14,807 nucleotides of DNA, taken from Paracoccaceae bacterium (GTDB lineage Bacteria > Pseudomonadota > Alphaproteobacteria > Rhodobacterales > Rhodobacteraceae). The position numbers were made by a program, and so were the translations under genes. Positions 1 to 6,498 of this stretch are shown here, piece by piece. The stretch is taken from NCBI GenBank assembly GCA_015485375.1, contig WFTU01000100.1, forward strand, positions 1 to 14,807, read 5' to 3'. The notes under the pieces are model-generated. The model ran no database searches. It was not told where the DNA came from and worked only from the letters and a program-made list of their open reading frames with translations. The number at the start of each line of letters is the position of its first letter. The stretch's first letter is position 1.

Positions 1-140
1 ATTTCGAGGAAGCGGGCCACGAGGACGTGGTGCGCAAGGTTGCCGCGGACTTCGGCGGCAAAATCTCGGCAGACGAGATTCGCGCCAAGCTGGCCGAGCT
101 GACACCGGTCGCGGCGGAGCAGATCACCAAGGGCGAGTAG
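1..140 (+). CDS. DUF1476 family protein, probable F1-ATPase zeta (inhibitor) subunit, 3' end only
   Basis: The reading frame beginning at base 3 gives 45 residues, from FEEAGHEDVVRKVAADFGGK through AEQITKGE, and ends at a TAG at 138-140. The 5' part lies outside the window. The highly charged, alanine-rich helical C-terminus with FEEAGHEDV..KV..D..G matches my recollection of the DUF1476 family, small proteins of about 105 residues found in alphaproteobacteria. In Paracoccus denitrificans the family member is the zeta subunit, which inhibits ATP hydrolysis by the F1Fo-ATPase. The inhibitory N-terminal segment is not visible here, so activity cannot be judged. A strong intrinsic terminator starts 22 nt after the stop. 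Family assignment is fairly secure; an inhibitor role in this organism is inferred. Confidence 0.75.
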   Translation, partial: FEEAGHEDVVRKVAADFGGKISADEIRAKLAELTPVAAEQITKGE

Positions 141-161
141 CCCCGACTACCACCACTTGCG

Positions 162-190
162 AAAGCCGGCCCGTAAAGGCCGGCTTTTTT
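162..190 (+). terminator. Rho-independent terminator of the DUF1476 gene
   Basis: AAAGCCGGCC (162-171) pairs perfectly with GGCCGGCTTT (178-187) around a 6-nt loop, and the stem runs into six T residues (185-190). It lies 22 nt after the stop codon of the upstream gene and before the putative promoter of the next one, so the two genes are probably transcribed separately. Confidence 0.93.
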
Positions 191-198
191 GTGTGGAA

Positions 199-212
199 TT
201 GAGCCAGATCAA
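199..212. promoter_or_regulatory. Candidate FNR/FnrL-type binding site upstream of the small membrane protein gene
   Basis: TTGAGCCAGATCAA matches the FNR consensus TTGAT-N4-ATCAA at 9 of 10 defined positions. Its centre (205.5) is about 55 nt before the ATG at 261. Two -10-like hexamers follow. CATAAT (221-226) could pair with TTGAGC (199-204) over a 16-nt spacer; the box would then overlap the -35 and act as a repressor site. TAGTTT (234-239) would place the box near -41.5, the usual class II activating position. The sequence does not decide between them. The match and its intergenic position are seen; regulation by oxygen is inferred. Confidence 0.55.
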
Positions 213-260
213 GGAATTTACATAATTCACGCGTAGTTTCCCTGAAAAAAGGAGACTACA

Positions 261-446
261 ATGTTCAGACTGGCTTTTCTTATCTACGCAATGGCAGGCA
301 CCACCCTCGCCGGAATCATGATTATCGTTGCACTGGTGACAGGCTACGACACGGCGAAATATGTGATCGCCGCCGCTGCCATCGGCGGTGCTATCGGGAT
401 CCCCGTAGCCTACCTCGTTTCGCGGGCCATCCAGACCAACAATTGA
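261..446 (+). CDS. Small two-helix membrane protein of unknown function
   Basis: The gene encodes 61 residues starting at an ATG with a good AAGGAG Shine-Dalgarno (249-254) 6 nt upstream. Two hydrophobic segments are visible, about residues 4-27 and 34-55. They are joined by a short polar turn (TGYDTAK), and a polar tail ends QTNN. Glycines and alanines are frequent in both helices, which suits tight helix packing. There are no cysteine or histidine clusters and no enzymatic motif. I recall similar short proteins as conserved hypotheticals in Rhodobacterales but know of no assigned function. It stands alone between a terminator and the convergent purB, and the FNR-type box upstream suggests oxygen- or redox-dependent expression. 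The strong ribosome site and separate promoter region argue that the gene is real. Confidence 0.8.
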   Translation: MFRLAFLIYAMAGTTLAGIMIIVALVTGYDTAKYVIAAAAIGGAIGIPVAYLVSRAIQTNN

Positions 447-475
447 GGGTAGGGGATATTACTCCCCGAATACCC
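447..475. other. Hairpin between convergent small-protein gene and purB
   Basis: Immediately after the TGA at 444-446, GGGTAGGGGA (447-456) pairs with TCCCC (463-467) and TACCC (471-475). This gives a 10-bp stem with a 3-nt bulge (GAA, 468-470) and a 6-nt loop. The purB stop codon (459-461, minus strand) lies in the loop. Neither strand has a T-run after the stem, so it is not a classical intrinsic terminator. It may still protect or define both convergent 3' ends. Confidence 0.45.
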
Positions 476-1763
476 GCTTGAAGATCGTATCAACCTGCTT
501 GGTGTGATAGCCGAGGTCGAATTTATCCTCGATCTCGGCATCGCTCAGCACGGCGGTCACTTCGGGATCGTTCTTCAGTTCGGTCATGAAGTCCGCGCCT
601 TCCTCCCATACCCGCATGGCATTGCGCTGCACCAGACGATAGCTGTCCTCGCGGCTTAAACCTTTCTGCGTCAGCGCCAGCAGAACGCGCTGCGAATGCA
701 CGAGGCCGCGGAACTTGTTCATATTGGCCATCATGTTGTCGGGATAGATCACCAGCTTGTCGATCACCATGGTCAGCCGCGCCAGCGCGAAATCGAGCGT
801 CACGGTGGTATCCGGCCCGATGTTGCGCTCCACCGAGCTATGCGAAATATCGCGCTCGTGCCAGAGCGCCACGTTCTCCATCGCCGGCACGACGGCCATG
901 CGCACCAGACGCGCCAGACCGGTCAGGTTCTCCGTCAGCACCGGATTGCGCTTGTGCGGCATGGCGGAGGAACCTTTCTGCCCCTTGGAGAAGAATTCCT
1001 CGGCTTCCAGAACCTCGGTGCGCTGCATGTGGCGGATCTCGATGGCGATATTCTCGATCGAGGAGCCAACCACGCCAAGCGCGGCAAAGAACGCCGCATG
1101 ACGGTCGCGCGGGATAACCTGTGTCGAGATCGGCTCCGGCTCCAGCCCCAGCTTCTCGCAAACATATTCCTCAACGAACGGATCGATATTGGCAAAAGTG
1201 CCGACAGCCCCCGAAATCGCCCCTGTGGCGATTTCCTTGCGCGCCTTTTTCAGACGGTTCAGGTTGCGGTCCATCTCCGCATAGAAGCGCGCGAAGGTCA
1301 GCCCCATGGTGGTCGGCTCCGCATGGATGCCGTGCGAACGCCCGATCCGCACCGTGTCCTTGTGTTCGTAAGCCCGCCGTTTCAGCGCCGCCAGCAATTT
1401 CTCCACATCCGCAATCAACAGGTCCGAGGCCTTCACCAGCTGCACGTTGAAACAGGTGTCCAGCACGTCCGAGGAGGTCATCCCCTGATGCACGAACCGC
1501 GCTTCCTCGTTACCGATGATCTCGGCCAGATGGGTCAGGAAGGCAATCACGTCATGCTTGGTCACCGCCTCGATCTCGTCGATGCGGTCCACATCGAATT
1601 CCACGTCCCTGGCCTTCCATACCGCCTTGGCGCTGGCCTCGGGGATCACGCCCAGCCTGGCCTGCGCATCGCAGGCATAGGCCTCGATTTCATACCAGAT
1701 GCGGAACTTGCTGGCAGCAGACCAGATATCGACCATTTCGGGGCGGGAATAACGCAGGATCAT
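459..1763 (-). CDS. purB: Adenylosuccinate lyase
   Basis: The protein has 434 residues, a full length for the family. It catalyses two steps of purine synthesis, SAICAR to AICAR plus fumarate and adenylosuccinate to AMP plus fumarate, as a cytosolic homotetramer. Visible motifs are TKHD (His70), TSSD (97-99), GRSHGIHAEP (141-150, with the general-acid histidine of the family) and the fumarase/aspartase superfamily signature GSSAMPHKRNP (264-274), whose flexible loop carries the catalytic serine. The start MILRYSRPEM is typical of alphaproteobacterial PurB. The ATG is preceded by a modest AAAGAGA ribosome site. It follows the AraC-family gene on the same strand after 69 nt and may have its own weak promoter there. 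It faces the small membrane protein gene, with only 12 nt between the two stop codons. Confidence 0.97.
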   Translation of the reverse strand: MILRYSRPEMVDIWSAASKFRIWYEIEAYACDAQARLGVIPEASAKAVWKARDVEFDVDRIDEIEAVTKHDVIAFLTHLAEIIGNEEARFVHQGMTSSDVLDTCFNVQLVKASDLLIADVEKLLAALKRRAYEHKDTVRIGRSHGIHAEPTTMGLTFARFYAEMDRNLNRLKKARKEIATGAISGAVGTFANIDPFVEEYVCEKLGLEPEPISTQVIPRDRHAAFFAALGVVGSSIENIAIEIRHMQRTEVLEAEEFFSKGQKGSSAMPHKRNPVLTENLTGLARLVRMAVVPAMENVALWHERDISHSSVERNIGPDTTVTLDFALARLTMVIDKLVIYPDNMMANMNKFRGLVHSQRVLLALTQKGLSREDSYRLVQRNAMRVWEEGADFMTELKNDPEVTAVLSDAEIEDKFDLGYHTKQVDTIFKRVFGE

Positions 1764-1832
1764 GGGGCGTCTCTTTCGTCAGAGGGAAGTTGCGCCCGAC
1801 CTATCAAACCGCGTCGCCGAATTCAATGCGGC

Positions 1833-2711
1833 TCAGATCACCTGCCGCGCATTGGGGTTGGAAAGCGCGTGTTTCTGCGCCTCCTGCCTGAAGGCGCGCG
1901 GCGATTTGCCGGTCTGCTGCGTAAACACACGGCTGAAATAGGCCGGATTGTGAAACCCCAGATCCTCGGCGATTTTCCCGATCCGCGCATCCGTATGCGC
2001 CAGCGCGCGGCGCGCTTCCAGTATGGTGCGGTCCTGTATCAGCTTGGTCGCCGGTTTGCCCGTTGTCTCCCGACAAACCCGTGTCAGGTGGGTCGTGGTA
2101 ACCGATAGGGCACCGGCATAATCCTTCACCGTGTCGTCGGTGTTGAACCGGTCTTCAAGCCGCTCGATAAACTTGCGCATCAGGCGCCGCCGCGCGCTAT
2201 CCTTGGCAAAACTCTGGCGCAGCGTGTCGGATTTCATCCGCCGGTAACGGATCGACAGCAGCCCTGCATGATGCAGCAAGGCCTCGTCCCGATCCGCACT
2301 TTCGGACATATATTCCGCATTCAGCGCCGTATATTCCGCCGTCAGATAGGCCTGCTGCGTCGGCTGGGGCAGGGCGCACATTACCGGCCCTTCCGGCAGG
2401 GAAATCGGCAGATCCCGGATGATTGACACCACCCAGCCAACGGTTCCCGGCGTAAACTCGAAACCATGCACGGTCATGTTGGGAATGAACAACGCGGTGT
2501 TCGGCCCGAACCCGTGCGTCACGCCGTCGATCCGCGCCCGTCCACCCCCGCGGGTGATCCAGAAAAACTGGTGCAAATCATAATGCCGGTGCGCATCCAG
2601 ATTCCACGCGTGCTTTTGTGAACGCGCCGCGATGCTCTCGCAATGGACAGCCTGCTGCGGCTGTCCCGTATCGCGATACTCGCGATAAAGGTCATAGTTC
2701 GGAATATTCAA
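1833..2711 (-). CDS. pobR: AraC-family transcriptional regulator, probable activator of pobA (PobR-type)
   Basis: This 292-residue AraC/XylS-type regulator has an N-terminal cupin-like sensing domain (about 20-110) containing H41-R-H43-YDL-H47. The C-terminal DNA-binding domain has two helix-turn-helices, about 194-216 (VKDYAGALSVTTTHLTRVCR) and 243-266 (RIGKIAEDLGFHNPAYFSRV), followed by the usual TGKSPRAFR. It is divergent from pobA, with 105 nt between the start codons. In Agrobacterium and other rhizobia PobR is an AraC-type activator of pobA that responds to 4-hydroxybenzoate, so the same role is inferred here. The start is a TTG at 2709-2711 with a GAGG Shine-Dalgarno 7 nt upstream; there is no in-frame ATG nearby. 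The domain calls are strong, and the effector is inferred from context. Confidence 0.8.
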   Translation of the reverse strand: MNIPNYDLYREYRDTGQPQQAVHCESIAARSQKHAWNLDAHRHYDLHQFFWITRGGGRARIDGVTHGFGPNTALFIPNMTVHGFEFTPGTVGWVVSIIRDLPISLPEGPVMCALPQPTQQAYLTAEYTALNAEYMSESADRDEALLHHAGLLSIRYRRMKSDTLRQSFAKDSARRRLMRKFIERLEDRFNTDDTVKDYAGALSVTTTHLTRVCRETTGKPATKLIQDRTILEARRALAHTDARIGKIAEDLGFHNPAYFSRVFTQQTGKSPRAFRQEAQKHALSNPNARQVI

Positions 2712-2739
2712 TTTTCTGCCTCGATGTTCGTTTTTTGCA

Positions 2740-2767
2740 GCATTTTATCGCTTTCCTGCATTTTTTC
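2740..2767. promoter_or_regulatory. Candidate PobR operator: direct repeat in the pobR-pobA intergenic region
   Basis: GCATTTTATC (2740-2749) and GCATTTTTTC (2758-2767) match at 9 of 10 positions and start 18 bp apart. They lie inside an unusually pyrimidine-rich 105-bp divergent promoter region. AraC-family activators often bind direct repeats about two helical turns apart. The 18-bp period is a little short of the usual 21. I could not identify a convincing -35/-10 pair for either gene. Confidence 0.35.
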
Positions 2768-2816
2768 AATAGTTTTCGTGTGTTAGGCATTGGGAAACCA
2801 AAAAAACGGGGAAATC

Positions 2817-3986
2817 ATGCGTACACAAGTAGCCATCATCGGCGGCGGTCCGGCAGGCTTGCTGCTTGGCCAGCTCCTGCACAAGGCGGGGGTCGAGACT
2901 GTTATTCTCGAAAAGCACAGCCGCAAACATGTGCTTGCGCGGATCAGGGCAGGGGTGCTGGAACAGGGCAGTGTCGATCTGCTGCGCGAGGCCGGAGTCG
3001 CCGCGCGACTGGACCGCGAGGGGTTTACCCATAGTGGAGTCTATCTTGCCTGCAAAAACAATAGCTTCCGGATCGACTTTAAAGAGACGGTTGGCAAATC
3101 CGTTGCCGTCTATGGACAGACCGAAGTGACCCACGACCTGTACGATGCGCGCGACGGCTCCGGCGCACAAACCTTCCATGAAGTCTCGGATGTGGAGTTG
3201 CGCGATGTCGATCGCGAGGCGCCCTATGTCACCTTTACCCATGACGGGCAGGGCCATCGTCTCGACTGCGATTACATCGCCGGATGCGACGGATTTCACG
3301 GTGTCAGCCGCAAGACCATTCCAGGCAATATCCTTACGGAATACGAGAAAATCTATCCGTTCGGCTGGCTTGGCGTCCTCTCGGAAACCCCGCCCGCCAG
3401 TGACGAGCTGATCTACGCCAACAGTGAACGCGGCTTTGCGCTGGCCTCCATGCGCAACACCAATCTGTCCCGCTACTATATTCAGGTCCCCTTGACCGAC
3501 ACCGTCGAGGACTGGAGCGACACCGCCTTCTGGGACGAACTGCGCCGCCGCCTGCCTGTCGCCACGTCCGAAGCCATGCAAACCGGCCCATCTATCGGGA
3601 AATCCATTGCTCCGCTCCGCAGTTTTATCGCAGAACCAATGCGTTACGGGCGTTTATTCCTGTGTGGAGATGCCGCCCATATCGTGCCGCCAACCGGCGC
3701 GAAAGGTCTCAATCTGGCTGCGTCCGATGTGCATTACCTGCATCAGGCACTCAGGTTGTTCTATCAGGATCACGACATGACCGGCATCGCGACCTATTCC
3801 CACCGCGCGTTGCGTCGCGTCTGGCATTCGGTGCGGTTTTCCTGGACCATGACCAACCTTCTGCACCGTTTTCCCGATCAAACCATGTTCGACCAGCGCA
3901 TTCAGGAAAGCGAGCTGGCGTTCCTGAAATCGTCGAAAGCCGCGCAAACCGCTTTTGCCGAGAACTACACCGGCTTGCCGTTCTGA
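2817..3986 (+). CDS. pobA: 4-hydroxybenzoate 3-monooxygenase
   Basis: The protein has 389 residues. This cytosolic FAD enzyme hydroxylates 4-hydroxybenzoate to protocatechuate using NAD(P)H and O2, feeding the beta-ketoadipate pathway. It aligns almost end to end, from memory, with the Pseudomonas fluorescens enzyme (394 residues). It has the FAD motif GGGPAG (9-14), the GD motif GDAAH (284-288) and PPTGAKGLN (291-299). Substrate-site residues equivalent to Tyr201, Ser212, Arg214, Tyr222, Pro293 and Tyr385 are present here as Y200, S211, R213, Y221, P292 and Y384. I chose the ATG at 2817 (GGGGA upstream) rather than the TTG at 2790, because MRTQVAIIGGGPAG begins exactly as the family does. 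No pca genes are in the window. The 3' end overlaps miaA on the opposite strand by 22 nt. Confidence 0.97.
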   Translation: MRTQVAIIGGGPAGLLLGQLLHKAGVETVILEKHSRKHVLARIRAGVLEQGSVDLLREAGVAARLDREGFTHSGVYLACKNNSFRIDFKETVGKSVAVYGQTEVTHDLYDARDGSGAQTFHEVSDVELRDVDREAPYVTFTHDGQGHRLDCDYIAGCDGFHGVSRKTIPGNILTEYEKIYPFGWLGVLSETPPASDELIYANSERGFALASMRNTNLSRYYIQVPLTDTVEDWSDTAFWDELRRRLPVATSEAMQTGPSIGKSIAPLRSFIAEPMRYGRLFLCGDAAHIVPPTGAKGLNLAASDVHYLHQALRLFYQDHDMTGIATYSHRALRRVWHSVRFSWTMTNLLHRFPDQTMFDQRIQESELAFLKSSKAAQTAFAENYTGLPF

Positions 3987-4900
3987 AGGATGTTTTCCGC
4001 CAGTGCGTCGATATCGGTTTCGTCGTCAAGCTCAACCTGTTGCCAGCTTTTCATCTTGTTGCGAAACCAGGTGCGTTGCCGTTTGGCAAACTGCCGCGTG
4101 GCAATCGTCGCCCGTTCCCGCGCGTCCTCCATCGTGGTCTCGCCGCGCAGATAAGCCACAATCTCCGGAGCGCCGAGGGCTCTGGACGAGGGCAGGGACG
4201 GCTCCCACCCCTCGGCAATTGCCATTTCGCATTCCTCCAGCGCTCCTTGCTCAAGCATGGCATCGAAGCGTCGTGCAATACGCCGGTTTAGCCAGTTAGC
4301 ATTGGAAATCAATGAAATAGCCGTAGAGTCTTCAAGTGAAACCATCGGTGCCGGCGTGTCAGCCTGCCATGAAGCCAACCCGCGTCCGGTGGCCCGATGC
4401 ACCTCCCAGGCACGCTGCAGGCGCATCGCGTTCATCTGGTCGGTTTTTGCCAATGTGTCGGGATCGAACTTCGATAAATACTTAATAAATTCAGTGGTAT
4501 CCGATCGCTTTCTAATCTCGTTACCCTCGGCGCGCACGTCGTCGGGCGTCGGCGGAATATCCGTCAAACCCTGCGTCAGAGCTGTGAAATACAGACCCGT
4601 GCCGCCAAGAATTATCAACGGTCTCCCCGGAGACGCGGCAAAAACACCTTTGATATCCCGTAGCCAGGCACCAACCGAATAGTGCGTCCGTCGACCAACA
4701 TGACCGTAGAGCCGATGGGGGATTTCCGTTTCATCCTCGATACTTGGCCGTGCCGTCAAAACCCGCCAGCAGTCATAGACCTGCAGCGCATCCGCGTTGA
4801 CAATCACGCCACCGGTCTGCCGTGCAAGAGCCATTCCCAAAGCGGATTTGCCGGACGCCGTAGGGCCGCATATCAGAAAAGGTTTCGGACGGGTGCTCAT
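3965..4900 (-). CDS. miaA: tRNA dimethylallyltransferase
   Basis: The protein has 311 residues. It transfers a dimethylallyl group from DMAPP to N6 of A37 in tRNAs reading UNN codons, giving i6A, which MiaB can modify further. Motifs seen are the P-loop GPTASGKS (12-19), NADALQVY with the conserved aspartate D37 and Gln40 (35-42), GGTGLY (99-104) and, near the C-terminus, ATRQFAKRQRTWFR. The ATG at 4900 lacks a strong Shine-Dalgarno. It lies 98 nt after hflX on the same strand with its own AT-rich promoter region, so it may be expressed independently. In many proteobacteria miaA is next to hfq and hflX, as here, though often in the order miaA-hfq-hflX. The middle of the gene is visibly richer in A/T-ending codons than its neighbours. 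Its last 22 nt overlap pobA. Confidence 0.96.
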   Translation of the reverse strand: MSTRPKPFLICGPTASGKSALGMALARQTGGVIVNADALQVYDCWRVLTARPSIEDETEIPHRLYGHVGRRTHYSVGAWLRDIKGVFAASPGRPLIILGGTGLYFTALTQGLTDIPPTPDDVRAEGNEIRKRSDTTEFIKYLSKFDPDTLAKTDQMNAMRLQRAWEVHRATGRGLASWQADTPAPMVSLEDSTAISLISNANWLNRRIARRFDAMLEQGALEECEMAIAEGWEPSLPSSRALGAPEIVAYLRGETTMEDARERATIATRQFAKRQRTWFRNKMKSWQQVELDDETDIDALAENILQNGKPV

Positions 4901-4935
4901 GGGCTTACGCTATATCATTGTGGTGTCTACGCAAT

Positions 4936-4993
4936 ATAGATACCTTATTTAACATAATATCTATTATACGCCATTTAGATTAACCGCGCTCAA
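4936..4993 (-). promoter_or_regulatory. Promoter and inverted repeat upstream of miaA
   Basis: Reading the minus strand, TATAAT (4968-4963) is a perfect -10 hexamer, and TTGAGC (4993-4988) is a possible -35 with a rather long 19-nt spacer. Start of transcription would fall near 4956, giving a leader of about 55 nt. ATAGATA (4936-4942) and TATCTAT (4958-4964) form a perfect 7-bp inverted repeat with a 15-nt spacer, touching the -10 and covering the expected start point. It could be an operator or a weak hairpin in the leader. The region is much more AT-rich than its surroundings. Confidence 0.5.
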
Positions 4994-4998
4994 CACCC

Positions 4999-6252
4999 CT
5001 ACAGCGCAAAAAACTGCTGTTTCGTGCGACTGTTCCAGCGCACATCGAGATGATAGCCGGTATCGGTCTGCGCCTCCTCCAGCACCGCGTTATGTGCATA
5101 GAGCCACGCACGTTCCTTGCCCTGTGCGAATGTCAGGTCGATTTCCTCGTCCAGAACAGGCTCCGCGAGATTTTCCTCGATCAGAGCGTAAAGGTCATCG
5201 ATCCCCTCGCCCGTAATGGCCGAAGTTACAACCTTTAGCGGCTCCCGCGCAGCTGTGATACGCCAGGCGTCGGCCTCGGCTTCCGGAAGGTTGTCGATCT
5301 TGTTGAGAACCTCGATCATGTTCTCTTGCGCTTTTTCGCTGATGCCGATCTCCGACAGAATATCCGTCACATCACGCGCCTGCTCTGTCGTCTCGGGATG
5401 CGAGATGTCACGCACATGCAGGATCAGGTCGGCGTCCAGCACCTCCTCCAGCGTGGCTCGGAACGCGGCCACAAGTTGCGTCGGAAGGTCGGAGATGAAA
5501 CCAACCGTATCGGACAGGATCACCTTGCGTTCCGAGGGCAGCTCGATCGCACGCATCGTCGGGTCGAGCGTGGCGAACAGCATGTCCTTGGCCATCACAT
5601 TGGCGCCGGTCATCCGGTTGAAAATCGTCGACTTGCCAGCATTGGTATAGCCCACAAGCGCCACAATCGGATACGGCACCTTTTTTCGTGCCGCCCGATG
5701 CAACGCACGGGTTTTCACCACTTTGGAAAGCTGTTTCCTGATCCGGTGGATCTGCTCGGCCAGTGCACGGCGGTCCGATTCAATCTGCGTCTCGCCCGGT
5801 CCGCCGATAAAGCCCAGCCCGCCTCTCTGGCGTTCCAGATGGGTCCAGCTGCGCACGAGGCGCGACTTCTGATAGGTCAGATGCGCCAGATCGACCTGCA
5901 ACACGCCCTCGCGCGTCGCCGCCCGATCCGAGAAAATCTCGAGGATCAGCCCGGTGCGGTCCAGGAGCTTCACATCCCAGGCCTTTTCCAGATTGCGTTG
6001 CTGGATCGGGGTGACCTTGCCGTCGACAATGACAAGCCCGACCTCCTCGGCCGCCAGCCAGTCGCGGATTTCATCCACCTTGCCGGTCCCGAACAGGGTC
6101 CCTGCCCGCGGTTTGCTGACACGGACCACATCGGAACAGACGACATCGACATCCAGCGCCTCGGCAAGGTTGACAGCCTCTTCCAGCGCAAGAGCCGGAA
6201 GACGCCGCTGGTCCTTTTCCCCGAGGTCGGGGTGGATCACGCAACACCGCAT
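4999..6252 (-). CDS. hflX: GTPase HflX
   Basis: The protein has 417 residues. HflX is a translational GTPase that binds the 50S subunit and splits stalled or hibernating ribosomes, notably under heat stress. An N-terminal HflX domain (about 1-185) includes the glycine-rich GGLGFIGGPGETQIE (144-158) and a coiled helix around 159-190. The G domain shows G1 GYTNAGKS (201-208), switch I FATLDPT (226-232), G3 DTVGF (248-252), G4 NKID (317-320) and G5 TSAI (343-346). A short C-terminal domain ends RTKQQFFAL. The ATG begins 6 nt after the hfq stop with no clear Shine-Dalgarno, which suggests coupled translation. Both genes are in the same frame, so the hfq TAG bounds this ORF and a longer N-terminus is not possible. 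Confidence 0.96.
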   Translation of the reverse strand: MRCCVIHPDLGEKDQRRLPALALEEAVNLAEALDVDVVCSDVVRVSKPRAGTLFGTGKVDEIRDWLAAEEVGLVIVDGKVTPIQQRNLEKAWDVKLLDRTGLILEIFSDRAATREGVLQVDLAHLTYQKSRLVRSWTHLERQRGGLGFIGGPGETQIESDRRALAEQIHRIRKQLSKVVKTRALHRAARKKVPYPIVALVGYTNAGKSTIFNRMTGANVMAKDMLFATLDPTMRAIELPSERKVILSDTVGFISDLPTQLVAAFRATLEEVLDADLILHVRDISHPETTEQARDVTDILSEIGISEKAQENMIEVLNKIDNLPEAEADAWRITAAREPLKVVTSAITGEGIDDLYALIEENLAEPVLDEEIDLTFAQGKERAWLYAHNAVLEEAQTDTGYHLDVRWNSRTKQQFFAL

Positions 6253-6258
6253 CAGGTG

Positions 6259-6498
6259 CTATTCTGCATCGTCACCGTCATAGAGGTTAACGGGTTGCGC
6301 AGGCATAATAGTGGAAATAGCGTGTTTATACACAAGCTGGGACGCACCGTCGCGACGCAGCAGCACGCAGAAATTGTCGAACCAGGTGATCACGCCCTGA
6401 AGCTTCACACCATTGACAAGGAAAATGGTTACGGGATTTTTCGCTTTGCGAACATTGTTCAGAAAAGCGTCTTGCAGGTTTTGCTTATCGGCAGCCAT
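6259..6498 (-). CDS. hfq: RNA chaperone Hfq
   Basis: The protein has 79 residues, the short alphaproteobacterial form without the long disordered tail of E. coli Hfq. Hfq forms a hexameric Sm ring that pairs small RNAs with mRNAs. The start MAADKQNLQDAFLN, with Gln9 of the proximal face, the Sm1 region (NPVTIFLVNGVKLQGVITWF, about 21-40) and the Sm2 motif YKHAIS (57-62) are all intact; the C-terminus is acidic (DGDDAE). A GAGAGA ribosome site lies just upstream. In Rhodobacter capsulatus the same gene, named nrfA, lies beside the ntr cluster and affects nif gene expression. It follows trkH after 135 nt and precedes hflX by 6 nt, so hfq and hflX are probably one transcript. Confidence 0.97.
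   Translation of the reverse strand: MAADKQNLQDAFLNNVRKAKNPVTIFLVNGVKLQGVITWFDNFCVLLRRDGASQLVYKHAISTIMPAQPVNLYDGDDAE

Noticed and set aside
696..2108. A 470-codon + strand frame antisense to purB and pobR
   Set aside because: It spans two real genes and their gap on the other strand and has shadow-type composition. Two similar long frames (5326-6993 and 10990-12792) were rejected for the same reason.
2790..2816. Upstream TTG as the start of pobA, adding nine residues
   Set aside because: The ATG at 2817 has GGGGA upstream and yields the canonical MxTQVAIIGxGPxG start of the family; the extra residues are not typical.
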